A stretch of DNA of 22,982 nt from JBOFDK01 sp051650305 (GCA_051650305.1 JBOFIT010000068.1:1-22982); one strand, 5' to 3'. Counted from the first letter of the stretch, positions 1-8,987 are shown. A program made the numbers and translations. The notes: generated by a model not told the origin, from the sequence alone.

Positions 1-1988
1 CCATTCCCCAGTATGGTTGCACCTGCAATCATATTGATATGTCTTAAGTATTTTCCTAATGGTTTAATAACGATTTCTTGCTGGCCTATTAACGTATCGA
101 TAATAAACCCTATTTGCTTCTCGCCTTTTTTAATGATAACTGCTAACATATTTTCTTTGTCGCCTGCTTCTACACCTAATACAGTGTGTAATCTTACAAT
201 CGGAATCACTTGATTACGAAGTACAATCACTTCTTGTTTTTGAACAAGCTTGATATCTGTCTTCTTGATATCTTCTATATTTTGAATATTCCCTAGTGGA
301 ATAGCGTATTTTTCTTCACCTATTTTTACCATAAGTGCTTGAATAATCGCTAAGGTTAATGGCAGACGTACACTAAAGGTACTTCCTTTACCGACTTCTG
401 TTTTTACCTCTACATGACCACCTAATGCTGTAATCTTACTTTTTACAACATCAAGACCTACACCTCTTCCAGATAAATCTGTAATGGCTTCAGATGTACT
501 AAAGCCTGGTTTAAAGAGGTATTCGATGATTTCTTGGTCGCTTAATGAGGCTGCTTCTTCTTTTGTTAAAAGCCCTTTCTTAATGGACTTTTCTTTTATT
601 TTGGCAGCATCGATGCCTTTTCCATCGTCTTCTACTTCAATAACGACACTATTACCATCTTGATACGCTTGAAGCTTAATGGTTCCTTTTAAATCTTTGC
701 CAATGCGCTTACGTTCCTCTGTAGTTTCTAACCCATGGTCCGCAGCATTTCTTAAAAGGTGAATAAGTGGATCGCCAATTTCATCAATAACGGTACGATC
801 AAGTTCTGTTTCTTCCCCTGACATCACAAGTTCAATATCTTTAGCAAGTTTTCTAGACACATCACGTATCATACGTGGGAAACGATTGAAGACAGATTCT
901 ACTGGTACCATGCGTACTTTCATAACTGCATCATGAAGGTTTGACGTAACACGTTCTAGATACTCCACTGAATCATTATAATTGGTCTCACTGTGTGAGT
1001 CATGGTCCTTAATACCTTCTAGTTGGGTTTTAACAATAATCAATTCGCTTACTAAGTTCATCAGTGTGTCAAGTCGTTCAATATTAACACGAACACTTTT
1101 TGCCGCAACTTGTTGCTTACTGGTGTTTTTGGCTTCCGCACCTTTTTCTGCTTCTTCATCTTTAACTTGCTGCTTCTCCTGTGCACCATCTGTGCTATTG
1201 TTTGTAGCGTGCTCTTTCGTAAAGCTTGTAATGGTTACTGCTTCAACCTCCATGACATTAAGGATGCGTGCTTTGACTACTTCCCCTTCTTGGTCTGTCA
1301 CAAGTACGATTTTAAATGAATGGTCGAAATGTTCATCTTCTATTTCTTGTACGTCTGGAACTGCATGAATAATTTCCCCTACTGCTTCTAAATCTTTAAA
1401 GATAACAAATGCTCTTGCTGATTTTAAAACGCAGTTTGCTGAAAGACTTATTTCGATTTCATAAATGTTAAGATTTTGTTCTAGCGCTGCTTCTACCACA
1501 TACATCTGAGCCTCAGGTAGTTGAATGCTTGCTTCTGCCATCTCTTCACTTTTAGATTCTTTTATATTGCTTAAAGTTTCATGAACTGGGCTAGCTACTT
1601 CTCCTTTTGCTTGAACAATCATTTCTAATTTTTGTACGAGCTCTGGGTAATCATTAACACCTTCTTGAGATGTAGAAGTAATTTCAGCTACATAGTTTTC
1701 TAATGCATCAAGGCATTGGAAAAGAATATCTAACATATCTGAATTAACGTGGATTTTTCCTCCGCGAATTTCAGAAAGTACATTCTCAATGCTATGGGTT
1801 AACTTTTGCATTCTTACAAATCCCATTGTTCCAGACATACCTTTTAACGTATGTGCTACACGGAAAATCTCATTTAAAATCTGAATATTATCAGGCTCTT
1901 GTTCGAGTACGAGCAAATGTTCATTGAGACTTTGTAAGTTATCGTTTGATTCCTCTATAAATATTTGTAAATATTGACTCATATCCAT
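1..1988 (-). CDS. cheA: Chemotaxis histidine kinase CheA (C-terminus cut by window edge)
   Basis: CheA autophosphorylates on a histidine when chemoreceptors signal and passes the phosphate to CheY (and normally CheB). Its 5' end is here; about 662 codons are visible. The N-terminal HPt domain carries the phospho-accepting His46 in AHTLKG. A CheY-binding P2 region (roughly residues 160-250) follows, then a charged linker, the dimerisation helices, and the ATPase domain with N box HLLRNAADHGLE (about residue 410), G1 DDGKGID, F box GFSTSE and G2 SGRGVGLDVV (about residue 505). The CheW-like domain begins near residue 555 and runs off the edge after GATILGNG, so probably only a few tens of residues are missing. 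The chosen ATG (MDMSQYLQIF) has a GGGGG SD 8 nt upstream, lying in the last codons of cheB; the gap to cheB is 3 nt. All kinase motifs are intact. Confidence 0.97.
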   Translation of the reverse strand, partial: MDMSQYLQIFIEESNDNLQSLNEHLLVLEQEPDNIQILNEIFRVAHTLKGMSGTMGFVRMQKLTHSIENVLSEIRGGKIHVNSDMLDILFQCLDALENYVAEITSTSQEGVNDYPELVQKLEMIVQAKGEVASPVHETLSNIKESKSEEMAEASIQLPEAQMYVVEAALEQNLNIYEIEISLSANCVLKSARAFVIFKDLEAVGEIIHAVPDVQEIEDEHFDHSFKIVLVTDQEGEVVKARILNVMEVEAVTITSFTKEHATNNSTDGAQEKQQVKDEEAEKGAEAKNTSKQQVAAKSVRVNIERLDTLMNLVSELIIVKTQLEGIKDHDSHSETNYNDSVEYLERVTSNLHDAVMKVRMVPVESVFNRFPRMIRDVSRKLAKDIELVMSGEETELDRTVIDEIGDPLIHLLRNAADHGLETTEERKRIGKDLKGTIKLQAYQDGNSVVIEVEDDGKGIDAAKIKEKSIKKGLLTKEEAASLSDQEIIEYLFKPGFSTSEAITDLSGRGVGLDVVKSKITALGGHVEVKTEVGKGSTFSVRLPLTLAIIQALMVKIGEEKYAIPLGNIQNIEDIKKTDIKLVQKQEVIVLRNQVIPIVRLHTVLGVEAGDKENMLAVIIKKGEKQIGFIIDTLIGQQEIVIKPLGKYLRHINMIAGATILGN

Positions 1989-1991
1989 ACA

Positions 1992-2621
1992 TTATTCCCC
2001 CATTACTGTTTGTATTGTTTGTGCGATGTGCTCTATTGGTACTACATAATCTGCAAATCCAGCATTAACAACTGCTTTTGGCATGCCATAAACCACACAA
2101 CTTGATTCATCTTGTGCAATCACTTGCAGATTTCTTGTTTCTTTAAGCTTAGTGATCCCTTCTAGCCCATCTGAACCCATCCCTGTCATAATAACAGCTA
2201 TGACTTTTTTATTTGTCTTCAACTGTGCAAGTGATTGATACATCACATTCACTGAAGGTCGATGCCCTTTATAGGCAGGTTCTTCGGTTAAGCTAATCGT
2301 ATGCTGTGCATTTCCTGCAATTTTCAGTTGTTTGCCACCTGGTGCGATATAGACCGTACCTTGTTCGAGTACATCCCCTTGACTAGCTTCTTTAACTTTT
2401 AGATGACTTAATTGATTTAAGCGTTCAGCCAAAGACTTGGTGAAACCTTCCGGCATATGCTGTACAACAACGTACGTTGCTGGTAATGTCTCTGCTAGAG
2501 CCGTTAATACTGTGCTAAGGGCCTTAGGCCCACCCGTAGAAGTTCCAATGGCCACAATATATTGGTAATCTTTCTTAGGCTTTTGCATATTTGCTATAGA
2601 ATCTATTTTTATATGCCCCAT
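1992..2621 (-). CDS. cheB: Receiver-less CheB: protein-glutamate methylesterase domain only
   Basis: CheB removes methyl groups from (and deamidates) glutamates/glutamines of chemoreceptors, resetting their sensitivity. Only the catalytic domain is present: 209 aa versus about 350 for usual CheB. The triad is complete: Ser28 in GTSTGGP, His55 in QHMPEGF and Asp151 in GMGSDG. HRPSVNVMY and VVYGMPKAV, typical of the family, are also present. The usual N-terminal receiver (REC) domain is absent, and the 84 bp up to flhG has no room for one. The longest ORF starts at 2642, but an AAGGAG at 2628-2633 sits exactly 6 nt before the ATG at 2621, so I chose that start. Lacking REC, it probably cannot be switched on by CheA phosphorylation in the standard way. 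A non-chemotactic CheB-like esterase is conceivable, but its place directly before cheA argues for a chemotaxis role. Confidence 0.93.
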   Translation of the reverse strand: MGHIKIDSIANMQKPKKDYQYIVAIGTSTGGPKALSTVLTALAETLPATYVVVQHMPEGFTKSLAERLNQLSHLKVKEASQGDVLEQGTVYIAPGGKQLKIAGNAQHTISLTEEPAYKGHRPSVNVMYQSLAQLKTNKKVIAVIMTGMGSDGLEGITKLKETRNLQVIAQDESSCVVYGMPKAVVNAGFADYVVPIEHIAQTIQTVMGE

Positions 2622-2627
2622 ACTCAT

Positions 2628-2633
2628 CTCCTT
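2628..2633 (-). promoter_or_regulatory. Ribosome binding site deciding the cheB start
   Basis: AAGGAG on the minus strand, 6 nt before the ATG at 2621 and directly abutting the ATG at 2627. The in-frame ATG at 2642 has no SD. This favours the 2621 start. Confidence 0.8.
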
Positions 2634-2705
2634 GTCTACCATTCTACTTGTATCATACGCCTTTAAGCTGGTGCATATAGTGCATTTTTTATAAGTTCCC
2701 GAAAA

Positions 2706-3578
2706 TTAAGAACTCCTTTTAAATCCAAATACCTTTTTAAACTTTTCTTTCCATCCTTCGCTACTTTTTTCTTCTGTTGCTTCCATACAGAGAATATTTT
2801 TTGCAATGGCTTTATAAGCTGCTGTTGCCATACATTTTTCGTCATAGACCACTACTGGCTTTTGATTTTTCACTGCTTCGAAAAGCTTAGGATCATAGGG
2901 TACAAACCCTGCATAGTGAATCGTTAGATTGAGGAATTGTTGACTTACATAACTTATCTTTTGGAAAACCTCATGGGCTTCTTGTTTATTCATTGCCTTA
3001 TTAATCACAACTTTTACATAAGGCTTCATCTGAAAGTCCTTCACTAAGGTTTTAATAAGTGCATAGGCATCAGTAATAGATGCTGGCTCCGGTGTAACAA
3101 CTAAGTAAATTTCATCTGCCAGTTCGCTAAACTTTAGAATGATATCATTAATGCCCGCACCTGTATCAATGAGTAAAAGATCGGTCATTTCTTCCAAAGT
3201 CTCTAACTGATTGCTTATCATATCTAATTCTTGTGGCCCTAAAAAGAGCATTTCTTTTACCCCTGAACCACCTGATATAAAAGAAACGCCATAAGGTGTG
3301 GGGGTGATAATTTCCTTGGTGGTACACTGCCCATGAATCAGATGTGTCAAATTATACTTAGGTCTTTGCCCATAGATAATTTCTACATTGGCCAGGCCAA
3401 AGTCTGCATCTAAAATAATAGGACTTTTTCCATATTGGCTAAGCGCTGTGGCTATATTGGTCGTAAAATTACTTTTTCCCACCCCCCCTTTACCACTGGT
3501 AATGGTGATAATCTTCATCTTTGATTGATTGCTTACTTGTGCCACTCTATTTCTCAGCATCTGTGCTTGGTCATTCAT
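2706..3578 (-). CDS. flhG: FlhG (YlxH/FleN) MinD-like ATPase, flagellar number/placement regulator
   Basis: FlhG is a ParA/MinD-family ATPase that controls flagellar number and position, partly by stimulating the FlhF GTPase. The N-terminus carries DQAQMLR (residues 3-9), matching the DQAxxLR activator motif known from FlhG proteins that stimulate FlhF. The deviant Walker A GKGGVGKS is at residues 29-36, a LDADFGLANVE motif follows at about 56-66, and IDTGAG at 136-141 contains the switch aspartate. The C-terminus is basic (GWKEKFKKVFGFKR), consistent with an amphipathic membrane-targeting end. Its ATG overlaps the end of flhF by 8 bp, with a GGGAG SD 8 nt upstream. The length, 290 aa, is usual. 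Downstream, many clostridial operons have a PilZ gene before cheB; none is found here. Confidence 0.96.
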   Translation of the reverse strand: MNDQAQMLRNRVAQVSNQSKMKIITITSGKGGVGKSNFTTNIATALSQYGKSPIILDADFGLANVEIIYGQRPKYNLTHLIHGQCTTKEIITPTPYGVSFISGGSGVKEMLFLGPQELDMISNQLETLEEMTDLLLIDTGAGINDIILKFSELADEIYLVVTPEPASITDAYALIKTLVKDFQMKPYVKVVINKAMNKQEAHEVFQKISYVSQQFLNLTIHYAGFVPYDPKLFEAVKNQKPVVVYDEKCMATAAYKAIAKNILCMEATEEKSSEGWKEKFKKVFGFKRSS

Positions 3579-4731
3579 ACTTTATTCTCCCTAAAAGCTT
3601 TTTTACATACTCATCTGGTTGAAATACTTCAATGTCATCTGGAACGTTTTGGCCAGTTGTTACATAAGCAATTGGTTTTTTAGCATAAGCGACGATATTC
3701 ATCAAATTTCCCATTGCATCTGTTTCATCCATTTTTGTAATAATCAACTGAAAATCTTCTACGATAGCTTTATATGTATCTATTATTTTTTTGACATCTT
3801 TAAACTGTGTGCTCATATTCATGACAAGGTACACTTGCTTATGTGCTACACGGTCTAGCAGTTTCTGTACATCACTCATTTGCTCTTCATTCTTATGGGA
3901 TCTACCTGCTGTATCAATGAGTATGTACTTTGACTGCTCTTGTGCCTTCAGTTGATTTTCTAGTTCTTCTTCCGCATAAATAATATGAATAGGTACATCT
4001 AAAATATCTGCATAGGTTTTAAGTTGTTCAATAGCCGCTATACGATAAGTGTCTGCTGTAAAAAGTGTGACCTCTTTTTTTTGATTCAACACATACTCAG
4101 CAGTTAACTTGGCAATGGTTGTGGTCTTTCCGACACCCGTTGAACCAATAAAAAAGATAACCCCTTCTTCTGTGCTTTTTTCATTTGAAGCTTGCAAGAG
4201 ATTAGAAATATTGTTGTATAACGTAACCGCTAATGCTTCTATGGTTTCTTTATCTTCCGTATCTCTCAAAATCTCCTCCATGACTTCTTCATGGATGCCT
4301 TCTTGCTTTAAACTTTCTATAATAGCATAAAAACGACTTTTTTCTCCTGCTTGCTCAGAGGTATAGACACTCACCGTAGCTGGCTTTTGAAAAGAGGCTA
4401 CTTCTTTGCGCATAGCTTCTATTTGAGATTTAAGTTCTATCATAAGCTTAGCCGTATCTATCTCTGATGTGCTCTCTGACTCTTTGCCCTGAGTACTTAC
4501 AGGTGCTTGGACTTCAGGTTCTACTGCTTGTACCATAGACTTTGGAAGTTCTATACTTTCTTCATCTTCTACCGCAATGGTAACGCTATAGCTTACTTTT
4601 TGAAAGAAGCCCCTTATACCTGGGGGCTTCTCTTGTTGTGTGCTTATAATCATTGCTTGATCGCCATATTCTTTTTTTATTTGTTCATGAATAATGCGTT
4701 CATCTTTTCCTTTTATTTTCAATATTCTCAT
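3571..4731 (-). CDS. flhF: FlhF, SRP-type GTPase for flagellar placement
   Basis: FlhF is the third SRP-family GTPase (with Ffh and FtsY). It acts at the membrane to specify where flagella are built. The protein has a basic N-terminal B domain, a variable acidic linker (about residues 55-95), and the NG domain. G motifs are clear: GSTGVGKT at 196-203 (G1), DTYR at 227-230, DTAGR at 273-277 (G3) and TKMDETD at 332-338 (G4), followed by a TTGQNVPDDIE closing loop. Its length of 386 aa is normal. The ATG overlaps the flhA stop by 4 nt (ATGA), indicating translational coupling, and the stop overlaps flhG by 8 bp, so flhA-flhF-flhG form one coupled unit. Confidence 0.97.
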   Translation of the reverse strand: MRILKIKGKDERIIHEQIKKEYGDQAMIISTQQEKPPGIRGFFQKVSYSVTIAVEDEESIELPKSMVQAVEPEVQAPVSTQGKESESTSEIDTAKLMIELKSQIEAMRKEVASFQKPATVSVYTSEQAGEKSRFYAIIESLKQEGIHEEVMEEILRDTEDKETIEALAVTLYNNISNLLQASNEKSTEEGVIFFIGSTGVGKTTTIAKLTAEYVLNQKKEVTLFTADTYRIAAIEQLKTYADILDVPIHIIYAEEELENQLKAQEQSKYILIDTAGRSHKNEEQMSDVQKLLDRVAHKQVYLVMNMSTQFKDVKKIIDTYKAIVEDFQLIITKMDETDAMGNLMNIVAYAKKPIAYVTTGQNVPDDIEVFQPDEYVKKLLGRIKYE

Positions 4732-6767
4732 GCTACACTCACCATTCCTATTGATTGTATTTCAACGTTAGGCGCAATCTCATTGTATGAGATAACCATT
4801 AAATCCGGCATATACTGCTTTGTCAGTTGCTTAAAGTAGATACGTACCACAGGCGATGTTAAGATAATCGGTGGTAAGCCTATGGATGTCAGCTTTGTCA
4901 CTTCTTTCTTTAACATCTGTACCATTTCATGGAGCGTTTGTGGATCTAGGGCAACGTAAGCACCTTGCTCCGTATGTTGTACATTCTCCATAATAAGTTG
5001 CTCAATACTTGGATCAAGCGTGATGACTTGATTTAGGTTATCCATGAACACTTTCTTTGATATAGCTCTCGCTAATCCTTGTCGCACATACTCTGTCAAT
5101 ACATCCGTATCTCTCATCGTTGGTGCATAGTCTGCAAGGATTTCACAAATGGTTACTAAGTCACGAATGGATACGCCTTCACTTAGAAGATTAGCCAGTA
5201 CCTTTTGAATTTCTCCAAGGCCTAGTAACTTCGGTGTTAATTCACTAATAAGGGCTTGGTGTGATTCTGATACATGATCCAGTAAAGTTTGCACGTCTTG
5301 TCTGCTTAAAAGTTCTGCTAAATGCCCTTTTATAATCTCTGTTAAATGGGTGGCTATAATGGATGGGCAATCCACTACTGTATAACCTCTTGTTTCTGCC
5401 TTCTCTCTTTGTGCTTCTGTAATCCATAAAGCTGGAAGTCCAAAAGCTGGTTCAGTCGTTTGGATGCCATCTAATTCTTCTTCCACAAAGCCTGGATTCA
5501 TTGCCATATAGTGATCAAATAAAATCTCACCACGTGCCACTTCAATGCCTTTTATTTTAATGCTATAAATATTAGGCGGTAACTGAATGTTGTCACGCAG
5601 ACGAATGATTGGAACGATGGTTCCTAACTCTAAGGCAATCTGACGTCTAATCATAACCACACGGTCAAGTAGATCTCCTCCTTGATTGACATCTGCTAAT
5701 GGAATGATTCCATAGCCAAATTCTAACTCTATCGGGTCTACTTGAAGAAGAGATATGACATTTTCAGGCTTACGTATCTCATTTGCTAGTACATCCTCCG
5801 TGGATATCTCCTCATCTATTTCCGCAATTTTTTGCTTACGTCCAAGTTTTGTGGCTAGCACAAACCATAATACAGCTATTGGAAGTGTTAATACTAAGCC
5901 GATAGGTGTAAATAACCCTAGTACAATAAGCACGCCGCCTACTATATAAAGCACTAATGGTGAGTACGCGAATTGTCCAATAATAGCTGTACTCATCTCA
6001 GTCTCTTGCTCAGTCTTTGTTACAAGGATACCTGTGGCAATAGAGATGAAAAGTGCTGGTATGGCACTTACAAGTCCGTCCCCAATGGTTAAGATGGTGA
6101 ATGTATTGAGGGCTTCCATAAACTCCATATCCCCCATCACAACACCTAGAATAATCCCTCCAATAATGTTTACAAATGATATCAAAATACCTGCAACGGC
6201 ATCATTTTTAACGAATTTAGAAGCACCATCCATGGCCCCATAAAAGCTTGCTTCATCTTGGATTTTTTTACGTCTGGTCTTTGCCATTTGCTCGTCGATA
6301 AACCCTGAGTTCAAATCCGCATCGATGGCCATCTGCTTTCCTGGCATCGCATCTAATGTAAAACGTGCCGCAACCTCTGCAACCCTTTCTGATCCTTTGG
6401 TAATAACCAAAAAGTTAACGATTGAAATAATAATAAAGATAATCGCCCCTATAACGAGGTTACCGCCTGATACGAATTCACCAAAGGCATTAACAACGTC
6501 TCCCGCGTCCGCATCACGTAAAATAAGACGGGTTGACGAAACATTCAGTCCCAGTCTAAAGGCCGTTGTAATAAGAAGCATCGTTGGGAAAAGTGATAAA
6601 TCTAATGTTTCTTTTGAAAAAAGTGCGCTAAGTAAAATCATAGCTGCCACAGAAATATTTAAAATTAAAAAGATACTAAGTATCTCATCAGGTAGTGGAA
6701 TCATAATAAGCAATATAATGCCTATTACACTTGCCCCTAAAATCAAATCTCCTGCTTTAAATTTCAC
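4728..6767 (-). CDS. flhA: FlhA, flagellar export gate component
   Basis: FlhA is the nonameric membrane component of the flagellar type III export gate; it couples proton flow to export and docks chaperone-substrate complexes with its cytoplasmic ring. The N-terminal half (to about residue 320) consists of hydrophobic segments around the conserved FHIPEP-family region (SSTRLILRDADAGDVVNAFG and KGSERVAEVAARF are typical). The rest is the soluble cytoplasmic domain, with the conserved stretch LDPxxEQL. At 679 aa the length is standard. The start codon is GTG, with GGAGG (6776-6780) 8 nt upstream overlapping the flhB stop codon. The gap to flhB is 12 bp, and the stop overlaps flhF in an ATGA junction. 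Confidence 0.98.
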   Translation of the reverse strand: MKFKAGDLILGASVIGIILLIMIPLPDEILSIFLILNISVAAMILLSALFSKETLDLSLFPTMLLITTAFRLGLNVSSTRLILRDADAGDVVNAFGEFVSGGNLVIGAIIFIIISIVNFLVITKGSERVAEVAARFTLDAMPGKQMAIDADLNSGFIDEQMAKTRRKKIQDEASFYGAMDGASKFVKNDAVAGILISFVNIIGGIILGVVMGDMEFMEALNTFTILTIGDGLVSAIPALFISIATGILVTKTEQETEMSTAIIGQFAYSPLVLYIVGGVLIVLGLFTPIGLVLTLPIAVLWFVLATKLGRKQKIAEIDEEISTEDVLANEIRKPENVISLLQVDPIELEFGYGIIPLADVNQGGDLLDRVVMIRRQIALELGTIVPIIRLRDNIQLPPNIYSIKIKGIEVARGEILFDHYMAMNPGFVEEELDGIQTTEPAFGLPALWITEAQREKAETRGYTVVDCPSIIATHLTEIIKGHLAELLSRQDVQTLLDHVSESHQALISELTPKLLGLGEIQKVLANLLSEGVSIRDLVTICEILADYAPTMRDTDVLTEYVRQGLARAISKKVFMDNLNQVITLDPSIEQLIMENVQHTEQGAYVALDPQTLHEMVQMLKKEVTKLTSIGLPPIILTSPVVRIYFKQLTKQYMPDLMVISYNEIAPNVEIQSIGMVSVA

Positions 6768-6779
6768 GGTTTATTCCTC

Positions 6780-7922
6780 CTACTTTTTGGGATGATTCAA
6801 ACTATAAACATATGCTAGCACCTCTGCTACTGCATTATACAGTTCTTCTGGTATGGCCTCGCCTATATCCACTGTATAGTAAAGTGCCCTAGCAAGTGGC
6901 TTGTTCTCTACAATATGTATACGATGTTCTTTCCCTTTTTCTTTAATCTTTTGCGCCACATAGTCTACCCCTTTAGCCAGTACAATAGGTGCACTATTTT
7001 TATCACTGTCATAACTGATGGCGATGGCAAAATGTGTGGGGTTGGTTATAATAACGTCTGCTTTTGGGATGTCCTGCATCATACGCTTCATGGACATTTC
7101 ACGCATCTTTTGTTTAATCTTTCCTTTAAGTTGCGGATCCCCTTCTGCTTGTTTATATTCATCTTTAATTTCTTGTTTCGTCATCTTGATGCTATCTTCG
7201 TATTTATATTTTTGATAAGCATAGTCTAGTATGGCAAGGAATAAAAAAGCCATCCCAACTTTAAAGCCTACCTGTAAAAGCACTTCCCCTGTATTGGTCA
7301 AAATTTGAAGAAGCGTCATATCATAAAACTTAAAAAATACATACATCACATCTTGAAGTACAGATAAAAAAATAGCTCCTAAAAAAATAACCTTTCCAAT
7401 CCCTTTAACAAGTTCCACAAGCATATCTTTAGATACGATACGTTTAAGTCCTGATAATGGATTGAGTTTGCTAAACTTAGGTGCTAATGGTTGAAAGGTA
7501 GGTTTATAACCTACCTGAATAATACTAATAAAAAGAGCAACTACAAAAAGTCCTAGCCAAAGCGGTCCATTAATGATGACAATTTCACCGAGGGCTTGTC
7601 CTACGACACGTAGTAGATTTTCCCCATTAAAATCTTTGACGAGGTTTGGGATTTCTTTGAAAACGCTATTGATTTGAGCGCCTAATCGATTTAAGTAGTA
7701 CACCGCTAAAACACTTATTAAGCCAAAAAATGTAAGTAAAATAAATGCTGTATTCAACTCGGTACTTTTAGCGACTTGACCTTTTTTTCTAGCGTCTTCT
7801 CTTTTTTTACCAGTAGCCTTTTCGGTGCGTCCTTCACTTTCAGCACTAAAAAACTGTAAATCCCACTGTCCTAAGACGCTACTGGTACTGCTACTTCTCT
7901 TGTGCTGTGTCCTCATTTTCAT
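6780..7922 (-). CDS. flhB: FlhB, flagellar export switch protein (autocleaving)
   Basis: FlhB is the membrane export-gate protein that switches substrate specificity from rod/hook to filament proteins once the hook is complete, together with FliK. Four hydrophobic segments lie between about residues 55 and 250. The cytoplasmic tail contains the NPTH autocleavage motif at residues 294-297, and cleavage would leave an 86-residue C-terminal fragment. The family start signature DLQFFSAESEGRTEKAT begins at about residue 21, so this protein has roughly 18 extra Ser/Lys-rich residues at the N-terminus. No plausible start lies between them and the signature. The ATG overlaps the fliR stop (ATGA). An in-frame ATG two codons in (7916) is an equally possible start; neither has a strong SD. 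Confidence 0.97.
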   Translation of the reverse strand: MKMRTQHKRSSSTSSVLGQWDLQFFSAESEGRTEKATGKKREDARKKGQVAKSTELNTAFILLTFFGLISVLAVYYLNRLGAQINSVFKEIPNLVKDFNGENLLRVVGQALGEIVIINGPLWLGLFVVALFISIIQVGYKPTFQPLAPKFSKLNPLSGLKRIVSKDMLVELVKGIGKVIFLGAIFLSVLQDVMYVFFKFYDMTLLQILTNTGEVLLQVGFKVGMAFLFLAILDYAYQKYKYEDSIKMTKQEIKDEYKQAEGDPQLKGKIKQKMREMSMKRMMQDIPKADVIITNPTHFAIAISYDSDKNSAPIVLAKGVDYVAQKIKEKGKEHRIHIVENKPLARALYYTVDIGEAIPEELYNAVAEVLAYVYSLNHPKK

Positions 7923-8695
7923 CCTGCTCTCAATCCTTGTACCAAATTATAAAACAAATTCACTATTTCATTCGTAATCAATGCATTAAATGCTGGCAGT
8001 AAACTCATGATTACAATCAACATATAAAACAGTAGCATGAGCTTTAAAGGAAGTCCAATAACAAACATATTCATCTGTGGAACCGTTCGTGCTAAAATCC
8101 CTAGTCCACAGTCCACAATAAAAATAACAGCTAATATGGGACTTGCTAATTTAAAACTTAATACCCATAGGGTGGCCATAGCATCCACGATGGTTCCCAC
8201 AAGCCCTGTCGTAAACACCGCTTGTCCCACTGGTATATGCTGAAAACTCTCTACCAATGCACGGATAAACCAATGATACCCCCCTGATAACGTAAAGACA
8301 GCACAAAATCCCAAGTAATAAAACTTACCTAACAAGGGGACTTGTGCTCCACCCACTGGATCAAATAGGGTACTCATCCCCAGTCCCCCTTGCATACTCC
8401 ACATATGGCCTACAAAGTAGTACACTTGGAAGAAAAACATAATCCCAAAACTCATAATAAGTCCTACGAGTATTTCCTTAAATACAAGTAAAAAGAAACT
8501 TAAGACTTGTGGGGAATATTGCAAGGTAGTAGGTGGCATCACCAAAAAAGTAATGGCTGTCAACGCTAAGGCTAAGCCAACCCTTGCCGCCGGTGGTAAT
8601 TTTGTCTCTACAATAATGGGTAAAAAACTTAATGCAAAGATAATCCTGCAAAAAATAAGCAATAATACATCGATATGGGTATAAAAAAAGATCAT
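7919..8695 (-). CDS. fliR: FliR, flagellar export gate component
   Basis: FliR is an integral membrane subunit of the FliP5-FliQ4-FliR1 export gate core. The 258 aa protein is almost entirely hydrophobic, with family features such as GLIMSFGIMFFFQVYYFVGH and the STLFDPVGG region, followed by PLLGKFYYL. Length is usual. The ATG lies 16 bp after fliQ, with a GAGAGG-type SD about 9 nt upstream. The end overlaps flhB by 4 nt. In some clostridia FliR and FlhB are fused; here they are separate but coupled. Confidence 0.97.
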   Translation of the reverse strand: MIFFYTHIDVLLLIFCRIIFALSFLPIIVETKLPPAARVGLALALTAITFLVMPPTTLQYSPQVLSFFLLVFKEILVGLIMSFGIMFFFQVYYFVGHMWSMQGGLGMSTLFDPVGGAQVPLLGKFYYLGFCAVFTLSGGYHWFIRALVESFQHIPVGQAVFTTGLVGTIVDAMATLWVLSFKLASPILAVIFIVDCGLGILARTVPQMNMFVIGLPLKLMLLFYMLIVIMSLLPAFNALITNEIVNLFYNLVQGLRAG

Positions 8696-8711
8696 TTTTC
8701 TTTACCTCTCT

Positions 8712-8975
8712 TTACAAAAATGCATTAAAGCTCGTAAATATTTTAATAATAAATTCACGTAAGACATGGATCATCCATGACCCAAAAATAACCAGTGCCA
8801 TAAAAACACCGATAATTTTTGGGATGAATGCCAACGTTTGTTCTTGAATAGATGTAGCTGTCTGAAAAATACTTACCACAAGACCTATAACAAGGGCGAC
8901 CATAAGCATCGGTGATGAAACTTTAATCATTGTTATTACTGCTTCTCGCATCATATCTATTACAAGTTGTTCCAT
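8712..8975 (-). CDS. fliQ: FliQ, flagellar export gate component
   Basis: FliQ is a small membrane subunit of the FliPQR export gate. It is 87 aa with two hydrophobic hairpin segments and the family pattern SIFQTATSIQEQTLAFIPK in the middle. The longest ORF begins three codons earlier at a GTG (8984), but that GTG overlaps the SD itself. GAGG at 8984-8987 is 8 nt before the ATG at 8975, so I chose the ATG (MEQLVIDMM), which gives the usual family length. The gap after fliP is 11 bp and the SD overlaps the fliP stop codon, indicating coupled translation. Confidence 0.95.
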   Translation of the reverse strand: MEQLVIDMMREAVITMIKVSSPMLMVALVIGLVVSIFQTATSIQEQTLAFIPKIIGVFMALVIFGSWMIHVLREFIIKIFTSFNAFL

Positions 8976-8983
8976 ATGTTTCA

Positions 8984-8987
8984 CCTC
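8984..8987 (-). promoter_or_regulatory. Ribosome binding site deciding the fliQ start
   Basis: GAGG (within AGAGGTG) on the minus strand, overlapping the fliP stop codon and 8 nt before the ATG at 8975. It includes part of the competing GTG, ruling that start out. Confidence 0.75.

Noticed and set aside
982..1368. Plus-strand ORF opposite cheA with Ser/Cys-rich, membrane-like sequence
   Set aside because: It is the complement of the Glu/Lys-rich CheA linker, which naturally gives Ser/Phe/Cys-rich shadows.
2622..2705. Possible internal promoter or terminator upstream of cheB (TATAAA-like string, tgca-ctata-tgca short inverted repeat)
   Set aside because: No matching -35 at proper spacing, no sigma-28-type pattern, and the inverted repeat is only 4 bp per arm with no T-run.
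2663..2845. Minus-strand 60-codon ORF at the flhG-cheB junction, considered as a missing small gene
   Set aside because: Most of it is the flhG sequence in another frame; no SD, and no resemblance to PilZ or a receiver domain.
6325..6795. Plus-strand ORF of 156 codons opposite flhA
   Set aside because: Mirror of flhA codons (Ile/Ser/Thr-rich), no recognisable domain; a shadow ORF.
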